A stretch of DNA of 8,869 bases, taken from Euryarchaeota archaeon UBA59. GTDB lineage: Archaea; Thermoplasmatota; Poseidoniia; Poseidoniales; Thalassarchaeaceae. The position numbers and the translations under genes are program-made. Each line of letters opens with the position of its first letter. Within the stretch, counting starts at the first letter, position 1. The notes under the pieces were generated by a model. The model made no database searches. It had not been told where the DNA came from and was given only the letters and a program-made list of their open reading frames with translations. The DNA lies in NCBI GenBank assembly GCA_002505495.1, contig DAVI01000053.1:25390-34258 (forward strand), in the 5' to 3' direction. Shown piece after piece: positions 1 through 6,498 of the stretch.

Positions 1-708
1 AAGACCCTCTGGGGTGGGGAGGTACTCGACCCCTCCGGCCGCTGCCGAATGACAGCCTGGAGTGAATTGCCGCTTGACGGCGATTCTCTGCCTGCCTATG
101 TTTCACTCACCGGGGTTCGTGTCCGAGCTTGGCAGGGGACCCCTGACATCACCGTCGATGAGGCGAAGCAGGTCACTCTCCTCGACAAGGCGCCATGGGA
201 TGCCATCGACGCCGCCAACCACTGGGTCGAGACTGACTTGACCGAACTTCTCTCTGGTGGCTCAAAGAGCGGAGTGCAGACAAATGGCACCATAGTGTCG
301 ATTCGTTCAGACTGCGGCATCATCCAACGTTGTCCTGAGTGTCGGCGGGTGCTGCGAGAAGGCTCATGCGCCGACCACGGAGCGATGCAGGGGAACAAGG
401 ACCTGCGGCTCCGAATGGTGCTCGACGACGGGGCCAGCAGCGCCTCTCTTCTGCTCAACAAGGAGGCGAGTGAGAAGTACCTCGGCAAGGACATGGAGAA
501 GGTGACGGACCAGATTGACAACTTTGGGCAGGAGACCTTTGTCCAAGAGTTGCGCAGCACATTGCTAGGCCAGCGGGTCACGGTCCGCTGTAGGTGTCTC
601 ATCGACGACCAAGGAGCGATGCTACTATGCGACGAATTCGAGGTTGATTCCACAGCACCGGGCGAGAGGTCTCAAGCGGTCAGGGCACGCTGGGGGGTGT
701 TGTCGTGA
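1..708 (+). CDS. Replication protein A (archaeal RPA, OB fold plus zinc finger), 5'-truncated
   Basis: This is a single-stranded-DNA-binding protein that coats ssDNA in replication, repair and recombination. The reading frame is open from base 1, so the gene starts outside the window; the ATG at 49 lies inside an OB-fold strand (LWGGEVLDPSGRCRMTAW) and is not the start. The visible 235 residues begin with the end of one OB fold, whose typical signature is G-x-L-x-D-x-(S/T)-G followed by the VRVRAWQG and VTLL strands. A zinc motif of the archaeal RPA pattern C-x2-C-x8-C-x2-H follows, with Cys codons from 331 and 340 (CPEC) and then C-A-D-H, and the C-terminal OB fold surrounds it. No signal peptide or membrane segment is visible. 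The stop codon overlaps the GTG start of the RPA-associated gene by 4 bases, which points to translational coupling and supports the pairing seen in euryarchaeal rpa-rpap operons. The number of OB folds upstream cannot be known here. Confidence 0.88.
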   Translation, partial: KTLWGGEVLDPSGRCRMTAWSELPLDGDSLPAYVSLTGVRVRAWQGTPDITVDEAKQVTLLDKAPWDAIDAANHWVETDLTELLSGGSKSGVQTNGTIVSIRSDCGIIQRCPECRRVLREGSCADHGAMQGNKDLRLRMVLDDGASSASLLLNKEASEKYLGKDMEKVTDQIDNFGQETFVQELRSTLLGQRVTVRCRCLIDDQGAMLLCDEFEVDSTAPGERSQAVRARWGVLS

Positions 709-1619
709 GCACCAGAAGATTCCAGCGACAGCCGGCGATTCGCATGTTCGCCAGAGAGTTCTACGAGTCTGATCTGCTCGAACAGGGCTCAGGGGAGTAC
801 GATCCCTCCTTCGTCATCACCAAGTTGGGTGCCAAGACAAACCGGATGTTGGTGGCCGGTCTGCTCGAGAAGATGGAGAGGCGGGAGACCGACCATGGCA
901 CCATGTATCTCGGCAGCCTGCGCGACCCTACCGGATTGCACATGTTCAGCGTCGGTTCCTTCCAGCCGGAGATTCACTCTGAGATGGAGGAGTTAATGGC
1001 CATTCACGAGAAGGCAGAGCCCACTCTGATTCTCGCAGTCGGAAAAAGCAATTCTCATGTCAGTGACGATGGTGCTGTATTCAATCGAATTCGGCTCGAG
1101 GAATTCACCATCACCGACGGAAACGGCTACGCCAACTGGCTGGTTTCGACCTCTGACGCCACTCTCCGAAGAATCGACAATTTCCAGAAGACCCGCGATG
1201 TTGAGCCGAGCCCCGACGCTCACCGAGCTGTCGGAATTGCTGCCGACCTGAGTCCTGGTCTCATCAAGGCCGCCGGTCACTATGGCGAAGTCGACCCCGA
1301 GGTCTACATGGTGGGTGTCCTGAGAGCACTCGACCGAGCGGAAGGAAATCTGACTACATTCACTGAGGTCGAGGAGCGTTCCTCGACTCCTTCGGACGAA
1401 GCCGATTCGGGTGGAGGCGAAGATATTCAGGAACTCATCGAAGGATTTCTGAAATCGGGAGATGAAGGTGACGGATTGGCATACGATGCGATAATCAAGC
1501 ACTGTACCGATGCCGGTGTCTCACGGTCCGAAGGAGAGGCGACCCTCGACAGACTGCTGGACGAGGGAAGGGCCTATGAGCAGAGTTTTGGATTTTTCAG
1601 ACACATCGATGCATCGTGA
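705..1619 (+). CDS. RPA-associated protein (COG3390-like), OB fold plus C-terminal winged helix
   Basis: This 304-residue partner of archaeal RPA is expected to bind ssDNA or RPA. The N-terminus (about 8-25, RQPAIRMFAREFYES) and a central OB fold (about 36-150) match what is known of the euryarchaeal RPA-associated family: strand LGAKTNRMLVAGLLEKME, then LRDPTGLHMFSVGSFQPE, then LILAVGK, then the W-x-V-x-T-S-x-A-T-L-x-R-I ending at about 145-157. An acidic, Gly/Ser-rich linker (about 222-240) leads to a compact C-terminal domain (about 241-302) with a winged-helix pattern (YDAIIKHCTDAGVS, then EATLDRLLDEGRAYE, then FFRHID). This resembles the RPA32 C-terminal domain. The GTG start overlaps the upstream stop (GTGA), with a G-rich ribosome-binding stretch at 693-699. 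A stem-loop sits on the stop codon. Family assignment is strong; the winged-helix call is inference. Confidence 0.85.
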   Translation: MSTRRFQRQPAIRMFAREFYESDLLEQGSGEYDPSFVITKLGAKTNRMLVAGLLEKMERRETDHGTMYLGSLRDPTGLHMFSVGSFQPEIHSEMEELMAIHEKAEPTLILAVGKSNSHVSDDGAVFNRIRLEEFTITDGNGYANWLVSTSDATLRRIDNFQKTRDVEPSPDAHRAVGIAADLSPGLIKAAGHYGEVDPEVYMVGVLRALDRAEGNLTTFTEVEERSSTPSDEADSGGGEDIQELIEGFLKSGDEGDGLAYDAIIKHCTDAGVSRSEGEATLDRLLDEGRAYEQSFGFFRHIDAS

Positions 1620-1638
1620 ACTCACCGTTCTGAGTTCA
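1617..1638 (+). terminator. Stem-loop on the stop codon of the RPA-associated gene
   Basis: A perfect 8-base inverted repeat, TGAACTCA (1617-1624) and TGAGTTCA (1631-1638), is separated by a 6-base loop. The first arm begins with the TGA stop codon itself. There is no strong T-run downstream, so classical archaeal oligo-T termination is not obvious. It could instead mark or protect the mRNA 3' end. The repeat is directly visible; the role is inference. Confidence 0.4.
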
Positions 1639-1692
1639 AAGTCCCATTGACTAGCCGTTTCGACTGAAATTCTTCGGTCCTGACAAGCATTC

Positions 1693-1717
1693 TAGTTAAA
1701 GCGCTACGCGCTACTTT
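1693..1717 (+). promoter_or_regulatory. Possible promoter/operator before the pilus-motor operon
   Basis: In the 138-base gap before the operon, AGTTAAAG (1694-1701) resembles a weak archaeal TATA element. It is followed at once by a tandem 7-mer, GCGCTAC at 1701-1707 and again at 1708-1714. The same bases also form a small hairpin, AGCGC (1700-1704), TAC loop, GCGCT (1708-1712), which flanking AAA and TTT could extend imperfectly. A start of transcription about 25-30 bases downstream would fall near 1725, leaving a leader of roughly 30 bases. The repeat and hairpin are seen; promoter or operator function is inferred. Confidence 0.27.
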
Positions 1718-1739
1718 CATGGGCGAAGAGGTTCCGTGA

Positions 1740-1752
1740 CCCCTATGAGGGG
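1740..1752 (+). promoter_or_regulatory. Hairpin containing the likely ribosome-binding site of the 1758 gene
   Basis: CCCCT (1740-1744) and AGGGG (1748-1752) can pair across a 3-base ATG loop. The 3' arm AGGGG(A) is also the best Shine-Dalgarno-like sequence for the gene, 4-5 bases before GTG 1758 or 7 before GTG 1761. Pairing would therefore hide the ribosome-binding site, and a leader starting near 1725 would include it. The structure is visible; a regulatory role is speculative. Confidence 0.3.
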
Positions 1753-1757
1753 ACCCT

Positions 1758-2102
1758 GTGGTGGGAGAGCGGCCGTGCTATATTCGTACATCTGAAGGTG
1801 ATTGGCTGCAGTTGGATGACTGCTCGATATCAATCGAACAAAGAAGGAGATTTCAGCGCGAAGTGGCCCGCGATGGAGAAGGTGATGACCTAATCGACCA
1901 AGGCTCTGAGAGTGCTGAATACACATTCACCGGTCGGATTGACGATGAAACTTATCTGAAGGTCCTCGAGGTATTCCGCGCAGGTTCATGTTGGCTGATT
2001 GAGCCGTTTGAAGAGTTTGAATTGAAGGTGTGTTTCGCTAAGTTATCATACGACAGCGGCGATGGCACATTCGAGATCCTACTCATACAGGATGCGATTT
2101 GA
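1758..2102 (+). CDS. Small beta-rich protein heading the pilus-motor operon; function unknown
   Basis: I do not recognise this 114-residue protein with certainty. It has no signal peptide or membrane helix and is predicted to be mostly beta strands. Notable segments are CYIRTSEGDWLQLDDCSISIE (about 7-27), RRFQREVARDGEGDDLIDQG (about 30-49), YTFTGRIDDETYLKVLEVF (about 55-73) and SCWLIEPFEEFELKVCFAKL (about 77-96). The order 'dlG, YTFTG, y..vL..l, W.i.P, V.i..l' loosely recalls small phage tail or baseplate-associated proteins (XkdP and DNA-circularisation N-terminal type). That is pattern memory, not a demonstrated match. Start: GTG 1758 or GTG 1761, since an in-frame TGA at 1746 rules out anything upstream. 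The next gene begins 10 bases after its stop, so it belongs to the operon with the two T2SF proteins and the ATPase. It has three cysteines (7, 22, 92). Codons here look more A/T-ending than in the RPA genes. Confidence 0.7.
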   Translation: MVGERPCYIRTSEGDWLQLDDCSISIEQRRRFQREVARDGEGDDLIDQGSESAEYTFTGRIDDETYLKVLEVFRAGSCWLIEPFEEFELKVCFAKLSYDSGDGTFEILLIQDAI

Positions 2103-2112
2103 GGGCTTACAC

Positions 2113-2685
2113 ATGTCGGCACAGGAAGAGGAAATCAACCTCATCTACGCGCTTCGAGCAATTCAGGTGCTACTAGATGCTGGTGTCGGAATCGAAGCCG
2201 CATTATCTCACTTATCCAAGGGTGGCTACGGCAGAATCAGCGAGGATTTCTCTAAAGTTCTGCAAGGCATAGATAAGGGCCAGCGGATGGAAGATGAGAT
2301 TCGTCGTTTGGTCAGCCGTTCGAAAAGCGACGACTACCTCAGGCTCCTTAATTCGATTTTGAACAACATCACATCGAATACTGATATGCTGGGCTCCCTC
2401 GAACAGCAGGCAACCCGTGCCGAAGAGAATAGAAACGACAAGCTGAAGCGCTACATAGAACAGCTATCCGGGCTGCCTGAAATGGCTCTGACCATTGGTT
2501 TCCTCGCCCCTCTCATCCTTGGACTCGCTGCCCTGGCACCCTTCCTGATGGGGGGGTTGGGAGACATCGCTAGCATACCCGACCAGGGGACGATGCTTCT
2601 GCTCTACAACGGTGGGATGTTGGCTGCCGTTGTGGCCCTTGCGCTCATGTTGGTGGGTGTCAAAACGAAAGATCCGGGGGTGTGA
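2113..2685 (+). CDS. T2SF/TadB-TadC-like pilus platform protein, short form (190 aa)
   Basis: This is an inner-membrane platform protein of a type IV pilus-like machine, expected to couple the cytoplasmic ATPase to pilin assembly or secretion. I place the start at ATG 2113, which has GAGGG 7 bases upstream (2101-2105); the longer frame from 2062 would overlap the preceding gene by 41 bases. Residues about 10-115 form the helical cytoplasmic T2SF repeat (LRAIQVLLDAGVGIEAALSHL, then a GGYG turn, then EDFSKVLQGIDKGQ). Two hydrophobic segments follow, at about 121-147 (LPEMALTIGFLAPLILGLAA) and 160-183 (MLLLYNGGMLAAVVALALML). It is shorter than typical TadB/TadC proteins (about 300 residues) and seems to carry one T2SF unit with two helices. 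The partner platform protein starts 3 bases after its stop. The superfamily call is confident; TadB-like versus TadC-like is not resolved. Confidence 0.8.
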   Translation: MSAQEEEINLIYALRAIQVLLDAGVGIEAALSHLSKGGYGRISEDFSKVLQGIDKGQRMEDEIRRLVSRSKSDDYLRLLNSILNNITSNTDMLGSLEQQATRAEENRNDKLKRYIEQLSGLPEMALTIGFLAPLILGLAALAPFLMGGLGDIASIPDQGTMLLLYNGGMLAAVVALALMLVGVKTKDPGV

Positions 2686-2688
2686 AGT

Positions 2689-3435
2689 GTGGCGATGGGG
2701 TTGTTCGGCTTTTTCGATATGGTGACAGATTCTTTCATGATGTCAATTCTGATTCCTCTGACTATTGTCAGTATCGGCGGCGGATTGCCGCATCTGATTG
2801 AGAGACGGCGTCTTCTCAAGATTGAGAAGGGGCTTCCCGAGTTGTTGGAGGGGATTTCGACCACTCTTGGTGCGGGGCTCGGCCTCCAACAAGCGATTTC
2901 CACGCTATCCAGCCAGCGAACGGACTTGCTCGGTATGATGCTTCGCAAGGCGGTGTCCCGCAGTAAGGCAACGACTTTTGACGCCGCTCTCTCTGAGTTT
3001 GCGTTGAACACTCGGAGTTCAGCGGTCCAACGAGCATTCAATCTGCTCCAAACAGCCGACGAGAACGAAGCGCCGCTGCGCGATGTCACCTTCTCGATGA
3101 GTCTTGAGTTTGACCGCCTCTTCCGCCTCCGTCAGAAGCGGGTCATGGACCTAAAAGGGCAAGCACTGACCATGCAGGTGCTGATGTGCATGCTGCTGCC
3201 GGGCACCATCGGAATCATGTTCGGTCTGTTTGCAGGTCCAGAAGCGGGCATCCCGATGTCACTGTTCCATCCACCGATGCTGCTCTACTTCGCCGCCGGA
3301 GCAGCATTCTCGACACTCGCCGGAGGGATTATGCTTGGCCGCGGCATCTTCTCATCGATTTGGTGGATTGCGCCATGGGCACTGTTCGCCCAAGTGATGT
3401 ACATGGGGACCTATCTTGCAGCCGGGTTGTTTTGA
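2689..3435 (+). CDS. T2SF/TadC-like pilus platform protein (248 aa)
   Basis: This is the second membrane platform protein of the motor. It has a hydrophobic helix near the N-terminus (about 16-35), then a cytoplasmic helical T2SF region (about 45-155) with GLPELLEGISTTLGAGLGLQ and the C-terminal motif SLEFDRLFRLRQKRVMDLKG. Three further hydrophobic segments lie at about 160-183, 193-219 and 224-246, giving about four helices in all. The helix with MCMLLPGTIGIMFGLFAG matches the post-domain helix of TadB/TadC proteins. The GTG at 2689 is preceded by GGGGGTG (2676-2682) at 6 bases; an ATG two codons downstream (2695) is possible. It follows the other platform gene by 3 bases and precedes the ATPase by 18. 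Two T2SF proteins beside one ATPase is the arrangement of Tad and archaeal EppA-dependent (Epd) pili. Confidence 0.82.
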   Translation: MAMGLFGFFDMVTDSFMMSILIPLTIVSIGGGLPHLIERRRLLKIEKGLPELLEGISTTLGAGLGLQQAISTLSSQRTDLLGMMLRKAVSRSKATTFDAALSEFALNTRSSAVQRAFNLLQTADENEAPLRDVTFSMSLEFDRLFRLRQKRVMDLKGQALTMQVLMCMLLPGTIGIMFGLFAGPEAGIPMSLFHPPMLLYFAAGAAFSTLAGGIMLGRGIFSSIWWIAPWALFAQVMYMGTYLAAGLF

Positions 3436-3453
3436 TGATGGAGAAGTGATTGA

Positions 3454-4698
3454 ATGAGTGAGAAAGTATTGGAGAAGTATGGCAAAGTGACGATTTACCT
3501 TGAGCCGGGGCATCCAAGCCCAATCTACCATGTCGACGGTCAAATCCCACCGAATCCGTACGGCGCGCTGAAGCCACTTTTGGAGGACGACGGCCTTGAG
3601 GAGGTGATGTACAACGGCGGACTGCAGTGTGTGAAGGTCGCCCACCGAGAGCACGGAATGTGCAGAACCAACATCTGGATAGACGATGAAGAAGGGCTCA
3701 AGATTGGCAAGAACATCGCAGCCTTCACCAACATTCCCCTCGGTGATGGGCCGGGCGCGGTGCCACTCTTCGATGGCAGGCTACCCGATGGAAGTCGAGT
3801 GAACGGAGTGATACCCCCGGTGTCACCGGATGGTCCGACTCTCACAATCCGAAAGTTTCGCGAAGACCCGATCACCATCATCGACCTCATCCGCTTCGGC
3901 ACTCTTGACTCAAGGCTCGCGGCGACGATGTGGTGTTGGGTGGATGGCCTCGGAGTCAGGCCGGCCAATTTCATCATCTCGGGAGGAACCGGCTCTGGGA
4001 AGACGACGACCCTGAACTGTCTCGGGATGTTCATCGGTTGGGACAAGCGTCTGTTGACTGTTGAGGATACCGCTGAACTGCAACTCTACCACGACCACTG
4101 GCTCAGAATGGAGACCCGTGAAGAGAGGCCCGACGGGACCACCTCCGTGGGGATGGATGACTGTTTGAAGTCGAGTCTCAGGATGAGACCGGACAGAATC
4201 ATCGTCGGTGAGGTGCGTGGTGCTGAAGCGTCGACCCTGTTGACCGCGATGAATACCGGTCACGACGGTTCATTCGGAAGTCTTCACGCCAACACCGCGA
4301 TGGAGACCATCACTCGTATGACGAGCCCACCGATGAATGTCCCTCCAATCATGATGACTGGTCTGGACCTGATCATCGTCCAAAGTCGCATTAACCGAGA
4401 GGGTAAGCAACTTCGCAGAATCTTTGAGATATCTGAGATTGCCGGGATGGAGGGTGACCGACCGCGTCTCAATCCGATTTGGAAATATGATCCGGTGAAG
4501 GATTTGACACTTGAGACAGGCGTGCCGAGCAAGTTGAGGGAACTCATCTGCAGTGCAGCAGGACTGAAGCCAGCCGACTTTGAAGCCCATGTCCGACAGC
4601 GTGAGAAGATTCTGAAGGACCTCGACGCACGAGGAATCAGGGATATCGAGTCAGTGACCAAGGTCATCCAATCTTTCTACTCCAAGGGCGACGCCTAA
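3454..4698 (+). CDS. Type IV pilus/secretion ATPase, TadA/CpaF-like (VirB11/GspE superfamily)
   Basis: This cytoplasmic hexameric ATPase powers pilus assembly or secretion through the platform proteins encoded just upstream. All key motifs are present: Walker A GGTGSGKT (177-184), the Asp box LLTVEDTAEL (200-209), Walker B RIIVGEVRG (248-256, with Glu253) and the His box GSLHAN (275-280, with His278). The N-terminal domain (about 1-150) has the LEDDGLEEVMYNGG segment and the GSRVNGVIPP and LTIRKF strands of this family. At 414 residues it is shorter than FlaI-type archaellum ATPases and close to CpaF/TadA. The C-terminal extension (about 345-414) is helical and carries no added domain that I recognise. 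ATG 3454 has GGAG at 3440-3443. It is the last gene of the operon. No pilin, prepilin peptidase or archaellum gene is visible in the window, so the machine's substrate is unknown. Confidence 0.92.
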   Translation: MSEKVLEKYGKVTIYLEPGHPSPIYHVDGQIPPNPYGALKPLLEDDGLEEVMYNGGLQCVKVAHREHGMCRTNIWIDDEEGLKIGKNIAAFTNIPLGDGPGAVPLFDGRLPDGSRVNGVIPPVSPDGPTLTIRKFREDPITIIDLIRFGTLDSRLAATMWCWVDGLGVRPANFIISGGTGSGKTTTLNCLGMFIGWDKRLLTVEDTAELQLYHDHWLRMETREERPDGTTSVGMDDCLKSSLRMRPDRIIVGEVRGAEASTLLTAMNTGHDGSFGSLHANTAMETITRMTSPPMNVPPIMMTGLDLIIVQSRINREGKQLRRIFEISEIAGMEGDRPRLNPIWKYDPVKDLTLETGVPSKLRELICSAAGLKPADFEAHVRQREKILKDLDARGIRDIESVTKVIQSFYSKGDA

Positions 4699-4707
4699 TT
4701 TCAGATG

Positions 4708-4734
4708 GAGTGACGGCGCACTCTCAATGGAGAG
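4708..4734 (+). terminator. Two overlapping stem-loops in the convergent 3' gap
   Basis: Between the stop of the ATPase gene (4698) and the stop of the minus-strand SAP gene (4767) two hairpins compete for the same bases. One is GAGTG (4708-4712) with CACTC (4719-4723), 6-base loop. The other is CTCTC (4721-4725) with GAGAG (4730-4734), 4-base loop, followed by ATTTCG. The position fits transcription termination of the pilus-motor operon, but the T-run is weak. The structures are visible; the role is inferred. Confidence 0.35.
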
Positions 4735-4758
4735 ATTTCGACTAACTGGCCGACACTT

Positions 4759-4777
4759 GCCAAGGTTCAGTCTTGGC
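4759..4777 (-). terminator. Stem-loop over the stop codon of the SAP-motif gene
   Basis: GCCAAG (4759-4764) and CTTGGC (4772-4777) form a 6-base stem with a 7-base loop that contains the stop codon of the minus-strand gene (4767-4769). This mirrors the stem-loop on the stop of the RPA-associated gene. A role in 3'-end definition is inference. Confidence 0.28.
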
Positions 4778-6380
4778 TGGAGCCGCGGTTGAGACGGCGA
4801 AGCAGGCTGTCCGCTGCGTCCAACTTGTCTCGGACTCTGCTCGCCTCCGCTTCCTTTGACTCACCCTCTCTCTCGACATCCTCGACTGAGGTTGGAGTTC
4901 GCCCCATGTCGGCAAGAACCTCTCGCATCGCCTCGACAACATCGGAAACCTTCTCTGGGTCCAACGAGAGTGCAGTGGGGAGTGCGGGGATGTCATCTGG
5001 TGAGATATATCCCATCTCGGCAGCGAGGATTCCCGCAGCGGCGAGCATCCGTGGCCGCACTTCCGGATGGTTTGCATCCCAACCTCGCCGTTCAAGGAAA
5101 CGAACCATCAGTGCGTGCTCCGCTGGCCCAAAGGCACCATCAGAGCGACGAACGATTGTCTCGACAACTCGCTCAAATGCCTCCATCTGAGTCTCAATCT
5201 TACTGAGATGCCCCATCGCTTCGGGCGTTGCGTCGTGTGTCCCGCGGTAGAGAATGTCGAGTGCCCGCTGGCGACGGGCGGTTACCGGGTCCATCTCTTG
5301 CTCACTCGCTAGAAGGGAGACCTGTAAGTCGAACAGGCCGTGGACACGTCCGCTGATGGCGGCTAATTCGAGGTCGAGTCCCATTTCGCCAGCGGCCAAC
5401 TCGAAAGCCATGCGAGAGCCGGCGACATCCCCCTTGTGCCGTTCAAGAATAGAGTCGAGAATGTCGAGCAACTCAGGTCTCGCCTCTTCAAGCCCCCGAA
5501 GAGCCTGCTTTTCGCGCCATGAGCCGGGAAGTGCGGAGCGTGCCGCATCTTCCTGATGCTTGAGTTTGATCATATCCTGAAGATCTCCAAGGACTCTCTC
5601 GCGAACCACGGAGTGCTGAATCCCAAACCCGAGCCGACCTAGGTCCTCGATGAAAGAGGCGACATCACCCTCGTCCTGTTCCCTTCCGATGAGGAGGAAT
5701 TCGCGCAGGTGACTGATCAACTCAGCCTTACGAGCCTCAAGCCGAACCAACGCCTCACCAGCCCCCTCGTCAAGGGTTACCAAAGTAGGTACTGAGTCTC
5801 CTGAATCATCTGACCCAGGTTCTTCCTCTGTCGTAGTGCTCGGTGCGGTGGTTGGCGGCGTTGGTGTGGGTGGAGCAGCAGGTTCGTCTGCAGTTCGAGG
5901 CGCAGTTGCCTTTTTGGCACCTTTCTTCAAGCTCTTCTTGATCTTCCCCCACGAGCCATCTTGGGAGGATACGATGCCGGCGACCCGGCCCATCAGCTGG
6001 GTCTTGTTTCCTGAACGAGGCAAATCCAGCGAGACACAGAGGGCATGCAGTTCTTCTCGAGTCATGTCAGGCAGTTTATCGACATTGATTCGCTTCGGGT
6101 CCTCGTTGAGGTGAAGCCAAAGCCGCTGCATCTTCTGCTTCTTTGAACCGGATTTCTTGACACCGAAAATTCCCAACAGTTCAGACAACTCTCTGTTTTG
6201 TATTGACTGGATTCCTTGGTCTGAGAAATCGACCCCACCTAGTACAAGAATTGCGATCAATTTGGCGCGTAATTGCTCGACATTGCCTGAGCGGGGTAAA
6301 TCATGCTGCGTTGCGACCTCTCGCAGGTCCTCTAAACGGCCCTTGTAAAGGCTGTTGAGAAGTGCTTCGTCCACGGCCAT
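4767..6380 (-). CDS. Protein with three SAP-like motifs, basic linker and long helical C-terminus; function unknown
   Basis: This 537-residue protein probably binds DNA or RNA. Three SAP-like helix-turn-helix motifs are visible at the N-terminus: about 14-44 (LEDLREVATQHDLPRSGN), 62-91 (ELSELLGIFGVKKSGSKKQK) and 107-137 (REELHALCVSLDLPRSGNKT). The first and third share an identical DLPRSGN turn. A lysine-rich stretch (about 146-158, KIKKSLKKGAKKA) and a disordered Pro/Thr/Ser then acidic linker (about 160-198) lead to a C-terminal region (about 200-537) that looks entirely helical, with heptad-like parts (LVRLEARKAELISHLREFLL). No enzyme motif, signal peptide or membrane helix is seen. ATG 6380 has AGGGGA 5 bases upstream on its strand. 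It is divergent from the coiled-coil gene at 6528, with 147 bases between. The SAP motifs suggest a chromatin-, replication- or RNA-associated role; the C-terminal half matches no family I know. Confidence 0.85.
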   Translation of the reverse strand: MAVDEALLNSLYKGRLEDLREVATQHDLPRSGNVEQLRAKLIAILVLGGVDFSDQGIQSIQNRELSELLGIFGVKKSGSKKQKMQRLWLHLNEDPKRINVDKLPDMTREELHALCVSLDLPRSGNKTQLMGRVAGIVSSQDGSWGKIKKSLKKGAKKATAPRTADEPAAPPTPTPPTTAPSTTTEEEPGSDDSGDSVPTLVTLDEGAGEALVRLEARKAELISHLREFLLIGREQDEGDVASFIEDLGRLGFGIQHSVVRERVLGDLQDMIKLKHQEDAARSALPGSWREKQALRGLEEARPELLDILDSILERHKGDVAGSRMAFELAAGEMGLDLELAAISGRVHGLFDLQVSLLASEQEMDPVTARRQRALDILYRGTHDATPEAMGHLSKIETQMEAFERVVETIVRRSDGAFGPAEHALMVRFLERRGWDANHPEVRPRMLAAAGILAAEMGYISPDDIPALPTALSLDPEKVSDVVEAMREVLADMGRTPTSVEDVEREGESKEAEASRVRDKLDAADSLLRRLNRGSSQD

Positions 6381-6408
6381 GCCTGTCCCCTGAAGCGCGA
6401 GTCAGAGC

Positions 6409-6477
6409 GTTTCAAACATCTATGTTGCGCCTAATCCGAACCATAGATGCCATTTGCGACGGCGACAGGTTCAAACC
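6409..6477. promoter_or_regulatory. Inverted-repeat cluster in the divergent promoter region
   Basis: The 147-base gap between the two divergent starts holds two nested pairs of related motifs. CATCTATG (6417-6424) is repeated in inverse as CATAGATG (6442-6449), and each copy is itself nearly palindromic. Outside them lie GTTTCAAAC (6409-6417) and GGTTCAAACC (6468-6477), both near-palindromes sharing TTCAAAC. Such symmetry fits binding of a dimeric regulator controlling both genes. No clear TATA box was found for either gene. The repeats are visible; the operator role is inferred. Confidence 0.3.
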
Positions 6478-6498
6478 GAAGCCGATTGGACTCCACAG

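Noticed and set aside
96..653. Long minus-strand frame opposite the RPA gene
   Set aside because: It is an antisense shadow: the plus strand carries clear OB-fold and zinc motifs, and the antisense protein is Ser/Arg-rich with no family character.
1758..2102. Interpretation of the small gene as a prophage remnant
   Set aside because: It is tightly packed in the pilus-motor operon and no other phage-like gene, integrase or attachment site is visible. The phage-tail resemblance is too weak to claim an element.
2062..2112. Earlier ATG for the first T2SF protein
   Set aside because: It lies within the preceding gene, lacks a good ribosome-binding site and adds no family-like residues. ATG 2113 has GAGGG at the right spacing.
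3540..4046. Minus-strand frames opposite the ATPase
   Set aside because: They are antisense to conserved catalytic motifs and have low-complexity composition.
4789..5556. Several plus-strand open frames opposite the SAP gene
   Set aside because: They are Arg/Ser-rich antisense shadows of a well-formed minus-strand gene, with no recognisable domains or ribosome-binding sites.
6461..6480. GGTTCAAACC resembling a tRNA T-arm loop
   Set aside because: There is no matching acceptor stem, anticodon arm or D-arm at the proper distances, so it is only a near-palindrome.
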